Shown piece by piece: positions 44,332 through 55,062 of a DNA stretch of 60,490 nucleotides (its first letter is position 1; each line of letters starts with the position of its first letter). The DNA comes from Deinococcus marmoris. Its GTDB lineage: Bacteria; Deinococcota; Deinococci; Deinococcales; Deinococcaceae. Below the pieces are notes generated by a model. It was not told the origin of the DNA and did not search any database. It saw nothing but the letters and a program-made list of their open reading frames with translations. A program made the position numbers and the translations under genes. The stretch covers positions 1 to 60,490 of the forward strand of contig NZ_MSTI01000015.1 of assembly GCF_001949125.1 (NCBI RefSeq), in the 5' to 3' direction.

Positions 44332-45933
44332 ATGTCTGCCCTGCCCCCTCACCTTACCCAGCCCCTTGCCCCCTACGCCGGGCAGGTTGTGGCCGTGGGC
44401 GTGTCGGGCGGGGTGGATTCGGTGGCGCTGCTGCGGGCGCTGGTGCTGGCCGGTGTGCGGCCTGTCGTCGCCCATCTGGACCACGCCCTGCGCCCCGAAT
44501 CGGCAGAGGACGCGCGGTGGGTGGCGGAACTGGCTGGGACGCTGGGCGTTCCTTACGAAGCCGCGCGGGTGGATGTGGCGGCGGTGGCGGCGGCGCGCGG
44601 TTGGAATCTGGAGGACGCCGCCCGCCGTGTGCGCTACGAATTTCTGGGCCGTGTGGCAAAGCGACACCGCGCAACAGCCATTCTGACCGCCCACACCCGC
44701 CGTGATGTGGCCGAGACCGTGCTGATGCAACTGCTGCGCGGCGAGGCGGTCCTGAACGGCATTCCCGCCGAACGGGGGCGGGTGCGTCGCCCGTGGCTGG
44801 CGGTGCCGCGCGCCGATCTGGAAGCCTTTCTGCACGCGCTGGGACAGGACTGGCGCGAGGACGCCTCCAATGCCGATCCCGCCTTCACCCGCGCCTGGAT
44901 TCGCCGCGAGGTCATGCCGGTGCTGAGCGCCCGCTTTCCAGGGACAGAGGCGAGTCTGGCACGGGTGGCGAACTACGCCGCGCAGGACGACGCCACACTG
45001 ACGGAACTGGCCGCCCGGCTGACCTCGCATGCTCCACTGCAAAAGCAACCCGCCGCCGTGTTGCGCCGCTTCGTGCGCCGGGAGTTGATGGGGGCGGGGC
45101 TGCACTTTCACGCTGATCATCTGGGATCGTTGGCGGAGGCGCTGGCAACGGGCGAAACGGTCCATCTCACCTTGCCAGGAGCGCGGGCGGTCACGGCCAC
45201 GGGCGGGCGGCTTTCCCTGGCTCCTCAGCACTGGCCCGAACCGGATTTCCCCTTTTCCCCCGGCTGGCAGCGTCGCACCCGGCAGGACGGGGACCGCATC
45301 CGCCTGCCCGGCGGCACACGCAAGCTCAGCGACGTGCTGACCGATCTCAAGATTCCGCGTGGAGAGAGGGAGAGCGTGCCGCTGCTGGTGTCCGGCGAGG
45401 GTGTGCAGTGGGTGGGCGTCTCGCCGCCAGTCTGGGCCGTGGGCGCGCGGGAGGCGGCTGGCGTGGCTCCAGACCCCATCCAGGCCGCGATGGGCGAGGC
45501 GCTGACACTGGCCCGGCAATCGGCAGCCGGGAACGAGGTTCCGGTGGGCGCAGTGGTTCTCGATTCTGGCGGCGTGGTGGTAGGCCGAGGCCGCAACACC
45601 TCCCGCGCGGACGGCGACATGACCCGCCACGCCGAACTCGCCGCGCTGCGGAAGGCTGCCGTCACGCTGGGAACGCCGTATCTGGGCGGTTGCACCCTTG
45701 TCGTGACCCTGGAACCCTGCCCGATGTGCCTGGGGGCGGCGTTGGAAGCGCGTGTGGGCCACATCGTCTACGGCGCGTCCAACCCCAAAGCGGGGGCGCT
45801 GGGAGGCGTGACCGACATGCTGGGTCACCACTGGGGCCACGCGCCCACCATCACAGGCGGCGTGCGGGCGGCGGAGGCGGCGCGGCTGCTGCGGGCCACG
45901 TTCCAGGGCATCCGGGGGGCCAGCAAGTCCTGA
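44332..45933 (+). CDS. tilS: TilS-TadA fusion: tRNA-Ile lysidine synthase / tRNA adenosine deaminase
   Basis: A 533-aa fusion of two tRNA wobble-base editors. Residues to about 375 are TilS: the PP-loop GVSGGVDSVAL, HLDHALRPES, AHTRRDVAET and the C-terminal DGDRIRLPGGTRKLSDVLTD domain; it makes lysidine at C34 of tRNA-Ile. From about 385 is TadA: the zinc His-Ala-Glu in TRHAELAAL and the two Cys in LEPCPMCLGA; it converts A34 to inosine in tRNA-Arg. In most bacteria these are separate genes. Start chosen from the -10 box. lysA follows after 40 nt. Confidence 0.93.
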   Translation: MSALPPHLTQPLAPYAGQVVAVGVSGGVDSVALLRALVLAGVRPVVAHLDHALRPESAEDARWVAELAGTLGVPYEAARVDVAAVAAARGWNLEDAARRVRYEFLGRVAKRHRATAILTAHTRRDVAETVLMQLLRGEAVLNGIPAERGRVRRPWLAVPRADLEAFLHALGQDWREDASNADPAFTRAWIRREVMPVLSARFPGTEASLARVANYAAQDDATLTELAARLTSHAPLQKQPAAVLRRFVRRELMGAGLHFHADHLGSLAEALATGETVHLTLPGARAVTATGGRLSLAPQHWPEPDFPFSPGWQRRTRQDGDRIRLPGGTRKLSDVLTDLKIPRGERESVPLLVSGEGVQWVGVSPPVWAVGAREAAGVAPDPIQAAMGEALTLARQSAAGNEVPVGAVVLDSGGVVVGRGRNTSRADGDMTRHAELAALRKAAVTLGTPYLGGCTLVVTLEPCPMCLGAALEARVGHIVYGASNPKAGALGGVTDMLGHHWGHAPTITGGVRAAEAARLLRATFQGIRGASKS

Positions 45934-45961
45934 TTCCGTCCCAGTGTCCGGCCCGACTTGC

Positions 45962-45967
45962 TACCCT
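45962..45967 (+). promoter_or_regulatory. -10 box TACCCT for lysA
   Basis: TACCCT ends 6 nt before the GTG at 45974. Confidence 0.5.
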
Positions 45968-45973
45968 CCTCGC

Positions 45974-47128
<1,155 letters not shown>

Positions 47129-47144
47129 GCGGACTGCCGTCTGC

Positions 47145-47897
47145 TCAGGGCCGCAGGTCTGCCTCGTCTACCAGAAAGTCCACCGCGCCGCTGCCGATTT
47201 CGTAATAGCCGCCGATCACCTGAATCTGGCCGCTGGCCTCCGCTTCCCGGATCACGGGTTGCTCGCGCAGCATCTGCACCTGATGGCGCACGTTGTTCAG
47301 AACGGCCTCGCGCATGCGGGCCTTCTTGTCGCGGATGCGCGGCATGTCCACCAGACTGGGCGTGATGCGGTGGATGATGCTCTGGAGGTTGTCCGGCTCC
47401 TGGGCAATCTGCTCGGGGGACAGCATGGCGGCGGCCACTGCCCCGCACGACTCGTGGCCCATCACCATGATCAGATGCACGTCCAGATGCCGGATCGCGT
47501 ATTCCAGCGTGCCCAGCCCCGCCTCGCCCACCACGTTTCCTGCCACGCGCACCACGAACAGGTCTCCCAGGCCCACATCAAAGACCAGTTCCACCGGCAC
47601 GCGGCTGTCGCTACAGGCCAGCACGGCGGCGTAGGGCGTCTGACCCATGATCTGCGCGCGGCGTTCGTTGACGTCCAGCTCGGGCCGCCCGCTCTTGCCG
47701 CTGAAGAAACGGGCGTTGCCGTCCTTCAGCGCCTCGATGGCCCCGGCAGGCGTCTGGATATCGGTGTGGTGGCGCAGCGCGGCGATGTCTTCCATGCTGG
47801 CCCCGCGCCGGATCGCGTCCAGAATGCGGCGTTCCAGTTGGGCGGTGGACTGCCCAGCGTTCTGCGCGGGCGCTGGGGCGGCAGGAGAAGTGGTCAT
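47145..47897 (-). CDS. Beta-class carbonic anhydrase
   Basis: A 250-aa zinc enzyme interconverting CO2 and bicarbonate. Zinc ligands: Cys in the ACSDSRVP motif (with the Asp-Arg dyad) and His and Cys in [11 protein letters not shown] leading 70-residue helical region ([14 protein letters not shown] and [12 protein letters not shown]) is the usual arm. It converges on lysA, with 16 nt between the stops. TAGACT lies 8 nt before the ATG. Possible role: supplying bicarbonate to carboxylases, or handling CO2 from formate oxidation. Confidence 0.92.
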   Translation of the reverse strand: MTTSPAAPAPAQNAGQSTAQLERRILDAIRRGASMEDIAALRHHTDIQTPAGAIEALKDGNARFFSGKSGRPELDVNERRAQIMGQTPYAAVLACSDSRVPVELVFDVGLGDLFVVRVAGNVVGEAGLGTLEYAIRHLDVHLIMVMGHESCGAVAAAMLSPEQIAQEPDNLQSIIHRITPSLVDMPRIRDKKARMREAVLNNVRHQVQMLREQPVIREAEASGQIQVIGGYYEIGSGAVDFLVDEADLRP

Positions 47898-47905
47898 CTG
47901 TGCCG

Positions 47906-47911
47906 AGTCTA
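47906..47911 (-). promoter_or_regulatory. -10 box TAGACT for carbonic anhydrase
   Basis: Minus-strand TAGACT, 8 nt before ATG 47897. It diverges from the TATGCT box at 47965. Confidence 0.55.
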
Positions 47912-47964
47912 GCCGCTCTTCCGCCCCGTACCCACGCCCTGTCCACAGCGGCGCACCTCTGCCC

Positions 47965-47970
47965 TATGCT
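47965..47970 (+). promoter_or_regulatory. -10 box TATGCT for the small unknown gene
   Basis: TATGCT ends 6 nt before ATG 47977. Confidence 0.6.
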
Positions 47971-47976
47971 CAGGGC

Positions 47977-48363
47977 ATGACCGACACCTCAGACGAATTC
48001 GGGGCCGAGGAGCTGACCACAGACGAACTGCTGGAGCGCTACGCCATGCTGCGCGACACCATCCAGGGCCTGGAAACCGAGCGCGAGGCGCTGGGCACGC
48101 AGCTCAAGGCCGCCCTGGCCGGAGGCGAGCGCGCCGAGACCGATCTTTACCGCGCCGTGTTGAAGGTCTCGCGCCGCGTCGAATACCCGCTGGACCGTTT
48201 CCGCGAGGTCTTTGGCGACGCCGCCGCCCTGGAAGTCGCCACGGTGGACCGCAAAAAGGCCGACGCCCTGGCCGGGGCAGGCGATCTGGACGGGGACCGC
48301 CTGCGCGAACTGGGCGTGGTGCGGGAGATTCAGGTGCTGACCTTGCAGCCCAAGACGCGCTAA
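47977..48363 (+). CDS. Hypothetical coiled-coil protein, 128 aa
   Basis: Not recognised. Residues 12-55 form an acidic amphipathic helix or coiled coil (LLERYAMLRDTIQGLETEREAL). The second half reads as a helix, then YPLDRFREVFGD, ATVDRKKADALAGAGDLDGD and a final strand REIQVLTLQP. This order, coiled coil then a small alpha/beta tail, recalls phage Gp157-like proteins only loosely. Codon use is like its neighbours, so it is probably native. It has its own leaderless-type promoter. Confidence 0.6.
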   Translation: MTDTSDEFGAEELTTDELLERYAMLRDTIQGLETEREALGTQLKAALAGGERAETDLYRAVLKVSRRVEYPLDRFREVFGDAAALEVATVDRKKADALAGAGDLDGDRLRELGVVREIQVLTLQPKTR

Positions 48364-48408
48364 CAAGGGAAGGTTGAACAGATCAAAGTTTGGAGGTCTG
48401 AACGCCCG

Positions 48409-48453
48409 AAGGTCTGAACGCGCAGGAGAATTTTCCCTTGACATTCAGACCTT
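48409..48453. repeat. GGTCTGAA-type inverted repeat
   Basis: AAGGTCTGAA (48409-48418) and TTCAGACCTT (48444-48453) are perfect 10-bp arms; a further GGTCTGAACG copy precedes at 48395. It sits between the unknown gene and the SRP RNA gene and resembles the palindrome at 1281-1364. Confidence 0.6.
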
Positions 48454-48512
48454 CAGACGGTTGGACATTTTGATGGGCGGCGCAGAAAGGGCCACCAGAT
48501 AGACCAGAAAAA

Positions 48513-48616
<104 letters not shown>

Positions 48617-48621
48617 CGTAG

Positions 48622-48627
48622 AAGATA
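48622..48627 (-). promoter_or_regulatory. -10 box TATCTT for the SRP RNA gene
   Basis: Minus-strand TATCTT, about 6 nt before the predicted RNA 5' end. Confidence 0.6.
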
Positions 48628-48828
48628 GCACAGCCGCAGCGAAAGGCAAGACGCGGCGCAGAAGTCGGGCGGTCATCTGTCCGGCGGACCACTTTGCAGT
48701 GAACCTCTGACTGCTGTGGGTCGGCATGCGGCGAGCAGAACGTTCCGTGGGCAGACGTGCGCTTCATGTCATAAACTTCAGGCAGTCATTCTCAATTCAA
48801 AAGATTCAGGTGGGGCAAAAGGAGCGAC

Positions 48829-49506
48829 ATGACCTCGACGACGGAACTGATTGTGCGGCTGTGTCTGGCCGTCGTGCTGGGCACGCTTCTGGGGCTGGAC
48901 CGCCTGCGGGTGGAACCGGCGGCGGGGCCGCGCACGCACGCGCTGGTGGCACTGGGATCGGCGCTGCTGCTGATCGTGTCCAGCGAGGGCTTCATGCGGG
49001 TGATCCAGTTGCCGCATGTGGTTCTGGACCCGTCACGCGTGGCGGCGCAGGTGGTCAGCGGCATCGGCTTTCTGGGCGCGGGCGTGATCCTGCTGCGGCG
49101 CGAGACCGAGACCATCCGCAACCTGACCACCGCCGCGAGCCTCTGGGTGGTGGCGGCCATCGGTCTGGCGGTGGGCGCGGGGCTGTACGTGGGGGCCGTG
49201 GTTTCCACCGTGCTGGCCCTGCTGATCCTGCGCGGGGTCAAGCGGCTGGAGCAGACCCAGAAGAGCCTGACCCGCCGCCACAGCCTGACCCTGCGCTTCG
49301 AGACCGGCGCAGAGGGCGCTGCCGAGATCGAGCGCCGGGCCGTGAAGGCGGGCGCTCGCTGTCGTTACCGCCGCCTGCAACTCAACAACAAAAAGGGCTA
49401 CGACGAATACGAGCTGGAGGTCAGTCACCTCAGCACCCCGGCCCTGATGGCCCTGAGCCGCAATTGCCGCAACGTTCCCGGCCTGCTGGATCTGTCGATG
49501 CGGTGA
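48829..49506 (+). CDS. MgtC/SapB-family membrane protein
   Basis: A 225-aa protein. Four or five N-terminal membrane helices carry the family features GTLLGLDR, GPRTHALVALGSALL and VSGIGFLGAGVILLRR plus NLTTAASLWVVAAIGLAVG. The last 80 residues form a soluble ACT-like regulatory domain. Relatives support growth in low Mg2+ and modulate ATP synthase. AAGGAG lies before the ATG at 48829. A terminator follows. The corA gene 6 kb away also handles Mg2+. Confidence 0.88.
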   Translation: MTSTTELIVRLCLAVVLGTLLGLDRLRVEPAAGPRTHALVALGSALLLIVSSEGFMRVIQLPHVVLDPSRVAAQVVSGIGFLGAGVILLRRETETIRNLTTAASLWVVAAIGLAVGAGLYVGAVVSTVLALLILRGVKRLEQTQKSLTRRHSLTLRFETGAEGAAEIERRAVKAGARCRYRRLQLNNKKGYDEYELEVSHLSTPALMALSRNCRNVPGLLDLSMR

Positions 49507-49583
49507 GGCGGTGGGGGAAAGCATCCGCATCCGGGTGCATAACTTGACGCCGCCCGCATACTGCGCTATCTTTTTTATCAACA

Positions 49584-49605
49584 CCGCCGAAGAGGCGGAT
49601 TTTTT
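49584..49605 (+). terminator. Rho-independent terminator after the MgtC-like gene
   Basis: CCGCC-GAAGA-GGCGG followed by ATTTTTT. Its T-run overlaps the stop codon of convergent mobA. Confidence 0.82.
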
Positions 49606-50173
49606 ATGGCTTGAGTTCTGAACTGAGTGCCGCCAGATCGTCCGGCGTGTTCACGTTCCGCAAGGCGGGCGAGAGGCCGGACACCAGAACCGTCTTTTCG
49701 GGCGGGGCGGCCAGTTTCAGCCGCCGCTCACCAGCTTCCAGCAGCCCAGTCACGCGCCCCAGCACTTCGCGGCGGTACAGCCCGGCCAGTGGTTGAGGGC
49801 GTCCCTCACTGTCCAGCGGCAAGACGGCCAGAGCGTCCGGCGTGCGCGCCTGCGCCAGCGTGGCCCAGAAGTCGGGCGTCAGGCCCGGCAGATCGACGCC
49901 CGTGAAGGCCAGCCACTCGGTTGAGCTGCGACTCAGAGCCGCTTCCAGTCCGGCCAGCGGTCCCTCGCCGGGGCGGGTGTCGGAGATGATCTCCCAGCCG
50001 TCCAGCACATACTTTCCGGCAGGGGAGATCAGCAGGCGTTCAGGGCAGCCCTGCAAGCTGTCGGCCACATGGCGCAGCAGCGGTTGCCCACGCAGCAGCG
50101 CCAGCGCCTTGTCCGATCCGAAGCGGCTGGAACGGCCCCCGGCAGTGATGGCCGCCGTGAAGTCCGGGGTCAC
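49604..50173 (-). CDS. mobA: Molybdenum cofactor guanylyltransferase
   Basis: A 189-aa enzyme that adds GMP to molybdopterin to give the bis-MGD cofactor used by formate dehydrogenase. The nucleotide-binding loop ITAGGRSSRFGSDKAL, the DTRPGEGPLAGLEAAL motif and FTGVDLPGLTPDF (metal Asp) are clear. The start is GTG 50173, 7 nt after the aldehyde dehydrogenase stop. Its likely client is the enzyme at 20310-23381. Confidence 0.9.
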   Translation of the reverse strand: MTPDFTAAITAGGRSSRFGSDKALALLRGQPLLRHVADSLQGCPERLLISPAGKYVLDGWEIISDTRPGEGPLAGLEAALSRSSTEWLAFTGVDLPGLTPDFWATLAQARTPDALAVLPLDSEGRPQPLAGLYRREVLGRVTGLLEAGERRLKLAAPPEKTVLVSGLSPALRNVNTPDDLAALSSELKP

Positions 50174-50180
50174 CTGCCCC

Positions 50181-51647
50181 TTACTCGCGCGGCCCGGCCT
50201 GACGCTCCAGCAGGCGCAAGGCCCAGGCGGTCAGGCGCGGCAGCGGGCGGCCATAGGGCGGGTACATCAGCCGCACGGGCGAGGGCTTCGGCTCGCGCAG
50301 GATGGCCCGTTCGTGGCTGAAGGTGCGGAACCCGTGTTCGCCGTGGTAATTGCCCATGCCGCTGCTCCCCACGCCGCCGAAGGGCAGGTGCGGGTTGATC
50401 AGGTGGATCACGGTGCCGCCCACCACCATGCCGCCGCTGGTGGTCTCATGTTTGACCTGCTCGACGGCGGCCTCGTCCTCCGCGAACAGGTACAGCGCCA
50501 GCGGGGGGTCCAGACGGCGGATCAGCGCCAGTGCGTCCTCGAAGGTGTCGTAGGTCAGCACCGGCAGCACCGGGCCGAACAGTTCCTCGCCCATCAGGGG
50601 CATCTCCGGCATGACACCTGTGACCACGGTGGGCGAGATGAAGCGCGCCTCTGGATCGAACTCGCCGCCCAGGGCCACCCGCGCGCCCTGCGCCACGCTG
50701 CCATCGGTCAGCTTTTGCAGGCGCTCCACGCTCGCCGTGTCCACCATGCGCCCGTAGTCCGGCCCGGCCCGCTGCCACGCGTGGTCCCCGTAGCGGCGGG
50801 CGATCACCGCGTCCAGTTCCAGCACGAAGGCGTCTCGCATATTGGTAGGCAGCAGCACGTAATCGGGGGCCACGCAGGTCTGCCCGGCGTTCAGTAATTT
50901 GCCCCAGGCGACGCGCTCGGCAGCCGTCTTCAGGTCCGCGCTGGGGTGCAGCAGGGCCGGGGACTTGCCGCCCAGTTCCAGCGTCACGCTGCTCAGGTTC
51001 TCGGCGGCGGCGGCCATCACCTTGCGGCCAATCGCGCCGCTGCCGGTAAAGAAGATGTGATCAAAGGGCAGCGTGGTCAGCGTATGGGCCACCGCGCCGT
51101 CTCCCTCCACCACCGCCACCAGCCGTGGCTCGAAGACGCCTTCCAGCAGTTCTTTCAGGGCGCGCGAGGTGTGCGGGGCCTTCTCGCTGGGCTTGAGGAT
51201 CACCGTATTCCCCGCCGCCAGACTGGCGATCAGCGGTGACAGGGCCAGATTCACCGGGTAATTCCAGGGACTCAGGATCAGCGTGACGCCGCGTGCCTGG
51301 AACCGCACCTCGCTCTGCGCCCCGGCCAGCATCAGCGGCGTGGCAATTTTGCGCGGGGTCATCCAGCGCGGCAGGCGGCGGATGATGAACTGCAATTCCT
51401 CAAGCACCGGATGAATCTCGGTGAGTTCGGACTCGGCACGGCTCTTGCCCAGGTCCAGGGCCATCGCGTCGGCCAGTGCCACGCGCCCGGCCTTGATGGC
51501 GTCGTGCAGCCGCCGTAACACGGCCTGCCGCTCGGCCACGCCTGTCTGCGCGGCCCGCCAGCGCCACTCCTGCTGGGTCTGAAACAGGGTCTTTAGCTCG
51601 GTCTCGGAAGGTTGCGATACGGCGGGAGGGAGCAGGGTGGCAGTCAT
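50181..51647 (-). CDS. Aldehyde dehydrogenase, class 3-like
   Basis: A 488-aa NAD(P)-dependent enzyme turning aldehydes into acids. Key parts: SPWNYPVNLAL (catalytic Asn), KPSEKAPHTS, FFTGSGAIGRKV, the catalytic Glu in TLELGGKSP and Cys in NAGQTCVAPDYVL. The C-terminal tail past PFGGVGSSGMGNYHG is hydrophobic-amphipathic, as in membrane-associated fatty aldehyde dehydrogenases. GAGG precedes ATG 51647. mobA follows it, probably co-transcribed. TATACT lies upstream near 51692. Confidence 0.9.
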   Translation of the reverse strand: MTATLLPPAVSQPSETELKTLFQTQQEWRWRAAQTGVAERQAVLRRLHDAIKAGRVALADAMALDLGKSRAESELTEIHPVLEELQFIIRRLPRWMTPRKIATPLMLAGAQSEVRFQARGVTLILSPWNYPVNLALSPLIASLAAGNTVILKPSEKAPHTSRALKELLEGVFEPRLVAVVEGDGAVAHTLTTLPFDHIFFTGSGAIGRKVMAAAAENLSSVTLELGGKSPALLHPSADLKTAAERVAWGKLLNAGQTCVAPDYVLLPTNMRDAFVLELDAVIARRYGDHAWQRAGPDYGRMVDTASVERLQKLTDGSVAQGARVALGGEFDPEARFISPTVVTGVMPEMPLMGEELFGPVLPVLTYDTFEDALALIRRLDPPLALYLFAEDEAAVEQVKHETTSGGMVVGGTVIHLINPHLPFGGVGSSGMGNYHGEHGFRTFSHERAILREPKPSPVRLMYPPYGRPLPRLTAWALRLLERQAGPRE

Positions 51648-51860
51648 GTCAGAACCTCGCAGAAGGTGAGAAGGAAGAGCAATTGAACTGAGTATAAGTC
51701 GTGGCGTCGATGCCGCGTATGTGTGATCGCGACGCCTCTCTTTACCCAGGGACGCCGTCTTAAGCTCTCCGTTACAAAGCAGGCGAAACGACACTCGTGG
51801 TCAGTACGGCGAAGCACACTGCGAGACGAAAGACAATTCAATGTCTACGGAGGTACACCC

Positions 51861-52319
51861 ATGAAAAACATTCTTATTCTGCCCGTAATGGCCCTTGCCC
51901 TCAGCTCCTGTTCGATGATGGCCGGCAACATGATGATGAAGCCCTACACCCTGGCCAAGCAGCCCGCCGGAATGGCCCTGGCCTCCAGCGGCACGGTGGA
52001 GTCCAAGATGAGCGGCACGATGGTCATGACCACCGCCAAGGTCACGGGCCTGGCCCCCAGCACCTATTACGTGGCCCACTACCACCTGATGGGCACCAAG
52101 AGCGCCAACCCCTGCGAAAGCGGCGGCGACGCTATCCTGGCCAGCAAGATCGTGGGCCAGACCGACGCCACCGGCATGGTCACCCTCAGCGGCAGCGTCG
52201 AGAAGTCCGTGATCATGGACGCCAAGTACTTCAACATCCACACCGCCTCGGGCGCAGACGGCACCCCTGCGGACGCGGGCGTGAGCTGCACGGCGATTGA
52301 TGTCGCCATGATGAAGTAA
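51861..52319 (+). CDS. Lipoprotein with CHRD/SOD-like fold signature
   Basis: A 152-aa lipoprotein. Lipobox LALSSC places the mature Cys at about residue 17. The mature part is Met-rich at first, then TTAKVTGLAPSTYYVAHYHLMG, GQTDATGMVTLSGSV and AKYFNIHTASGAD. The HYH and NIH stretches resemble CHRD domains and copper-zinc superoxide dismutases, but the full metal site cannot be assigned. GGAGG precedes the ATG. A terminator follows. Role unknown; oxidative-stress defence is a guess from the fold. Confidence 0.65.
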   Translation: MKNILILPVMALALSSCSMMAGNMMMKPYTLAKQPAGMALASSGTVESKMSGTMVMTTAKVTGLAPSTYYVAHYHLMGTKSANPCESGGDAILASKIVGQTDATGMVTLSGSVEKSVIMDAKYFNIHTASGADGTPADAGVSCTAIDVAMMK

Positions 52320-52338
52320 GCCCCACCGTTTCTGAGCG

Positions 52339-52373
52339 AACCCCTGTCTGGCCCCGTGCCGGGCGGGGGTTTT
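52339..52373 (+). terminator. Rho-independent terminator after the lipoprotein gene
   Basis: AACCCC at 52339 pairs with GGGGTT at the end of a nested GC-rich stem, followed by TTTC. Confidence 0.7.
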
Positions 52374-52455
52374 CTCTGTTCAGGGAATGCAGCTTTTAAC
52401 CAGGGTGTCGGACGTCCGCACAGGGCCAGAACCTTCGGGCCGTCTCCTGGCCCGC

Positions 52456-52461
52456 TATCAT
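52456..52461 (+). promoter_or_regulatory. -10 box TATCAT for proS
   Basis: TATCAT ends 8 nt before ATG 52470. Confidence 0.6.
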
Positions 52462-52469
52462 GGCCCGCG

Positions 52470-53969
<1,500 letters not shown>

Positions 53970-54008
53970 GGGTTGTCTGACGGGTTGAGTGGGTGGCTGT
54001 TCGCGGCT

Positions 54009-54154
54009 TAACCCCTCCGGCGCTGCGCGCCACCTCCCCTTAGAAGGGAGGCAAGAGTCTCGGAATTGCCATGCTCGTCGCATCTCTCGGCTCCCTTTTG
54101 AGGGGAGCTGGCTGCGAAGCAGACTGGCTGGCACAGCTCCGCAGGAGAGGGGTT
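54009..54154 (-). repeat. Dispersed intergenic repeat, copy 4 (long subtype)
   Basis: 146 bp, same orientation and subtype as copy 3, including the extra GGAGCTGTGCCAGCC block. It lies between proS and a methyltransferase gene; its outer end (ACCCCTC inverted) reaches to about 20 nt before that gene's -10 box. Confidence 0.88.
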
Positions 54155-54169
54155 TCCTTTCCGCTCCGC

Positions 54170-54175
54170 TATCCT
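54170..54175 (+). promoter_or_regulatory. -10 box TATCCT for the methyltransferase
   Basis: TATCCT ends 6 nt before ATG 54182. Confidence 0.55.
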
Positions 54176-54181
54176 CCCCCC

Positions 54182-54985
54182 ATGCCTTCCTACTCGCCCG
54201 CCGAAGTCGCCGCGCAGTACGCCACCGAGCGCCACCTGCGAACCCGCATCGGGACGCATGAGCGCTACAGCGTGGGGCCGGGGCTGGAGGGCACGGTGGA
54301 CCGCCTGCTGGCCCTGAGCGGCGACGAGGCGCTGCTGGATGTCGGCATGGGTCCGGGCGACTTTCCGGGACGGCTGCGGCAGGAAGGCCACCGGGGGCGC
54401 ATCGTCGGCGTGGATTTCTCGGCAGGCATGGTGGAGCGGGCCTCGGAACAGTATCCAGAGGTGGAATTCTTGCAGGGGGACGCGGCGGCGCTGCCCTTCG
54501 CCGATGCAAGTTTTGATGTCGTGACTGCCCGCCACATGCTGTACCACGTTCCTGATGTGGCGGCGGCACTGGCTGAATTCAGGCGCGTGCTGAAACCTAC
54601 CGGACACTTTCTGGCCGTGACCAATGCCTCGGGCTACATGGCCGAATTGTGGGAGGCGGTGGCGGAGGCGTTGCCCGGCGAAACCATCCTGACCGAACTG
54701 CTCTCTCATCGGGGCGGCTCGGAAGTCTTCTCGGAGGTCCACGGGGAAGCATTGGTGCGGGCGGCGTTCGGCAATGTCCAGCTTGATTTCGTGGATGGGG
54801 CGCTGGCCTTTGACGGCCCCGGGCCAGTGTTGGCCTACCTGGAATCCATGTCGCCCATGCACAGGCTCACGCCTGACGGGTTGGAGCGCATCCGGGCGGC
54901 TCTAACGCAGGTATTGACGGCCCGCACGCAGGGCGGCGAATGGCGCGTGTCCAAGCGCGTGGTCTTTATCTCGGCCCAGCGCTAA
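54182..54985 (+). CDS. Class I SAM-dependent methyltransferase (UbiE-like)
   Basis: A 267-aa small-molecule methyltransferase. SAM motif I LLDVGMGPGDFPGRL, the acidic GVDFSAGM after strand 2, motif II LQGDAAALPFADASFDVV and the RHMLYHV post-motif match the Methyltransf_11/UbiE group. Substrate unknown. It starts right after repeat copy 4, whose end is near its promoter. ATG 54182 chosen by the -10 box and fold. Confidence 0.85.
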   Translation: MPSYSPAEVAAQYATERHLRTRIGTHERYSVGPGLEGTVDRLLALSGDEALLDVGMGPGDFPGRLRQEGHRGRIVGVDFSAGMVERASEQYPEVEFLQGDAAALPFADASFDVVTARHMLYHVPDVAAALAEFRRVLKPTGHFLAVTNASGYMAELWEAVAEALPGETILTELLSHRGGSEVFSEVHGEALVRAAFGNVQLDFVDGALAFDGPGPVLAYLESMSPMHRLTPDGLERIRAALTQVLTARTQGGEWRVSKRVVFISAQR

Positions 54986-55029
54986 GACCGGGGCCAAAAA
55001 ATACGATCACCGCTCAGGCTTTTTCCACG

Positions 55030-55054
55030 CCCCACGCCCCACGCCCCACCTCCC
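55030..55054 (-). other. G-quadruplex-capable tract after corA
   Basis: C-runs at 55030-55033, 55037-55040, 55044-55047 and 55052-55054 with 3-4 nt spacers (unit CCCCACG three times). On the minus strand this is G-rich, just past the corA stop and in the gap between convergent genes. Confidence 0.6.
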
Positions 55055-55062
55055 ACAACCTT

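Noticed and set aside
48364..48512. A tRNA gene near the SRP RNA
   Set aside because: No cloverleaf, T-loop (TTCRANNC) or acceptor pairing could be found; the inverted arms are simple palindromes.
51648..51860. Radiation/desiccation response motif in the divergent aldehyde dehydrogenase-lipoprotein region
   Set aside because: I looked for the palindromic TTATGTCA-type operator of Deinococcus damage-response genes and found no convincing match here or in other promoter regions.
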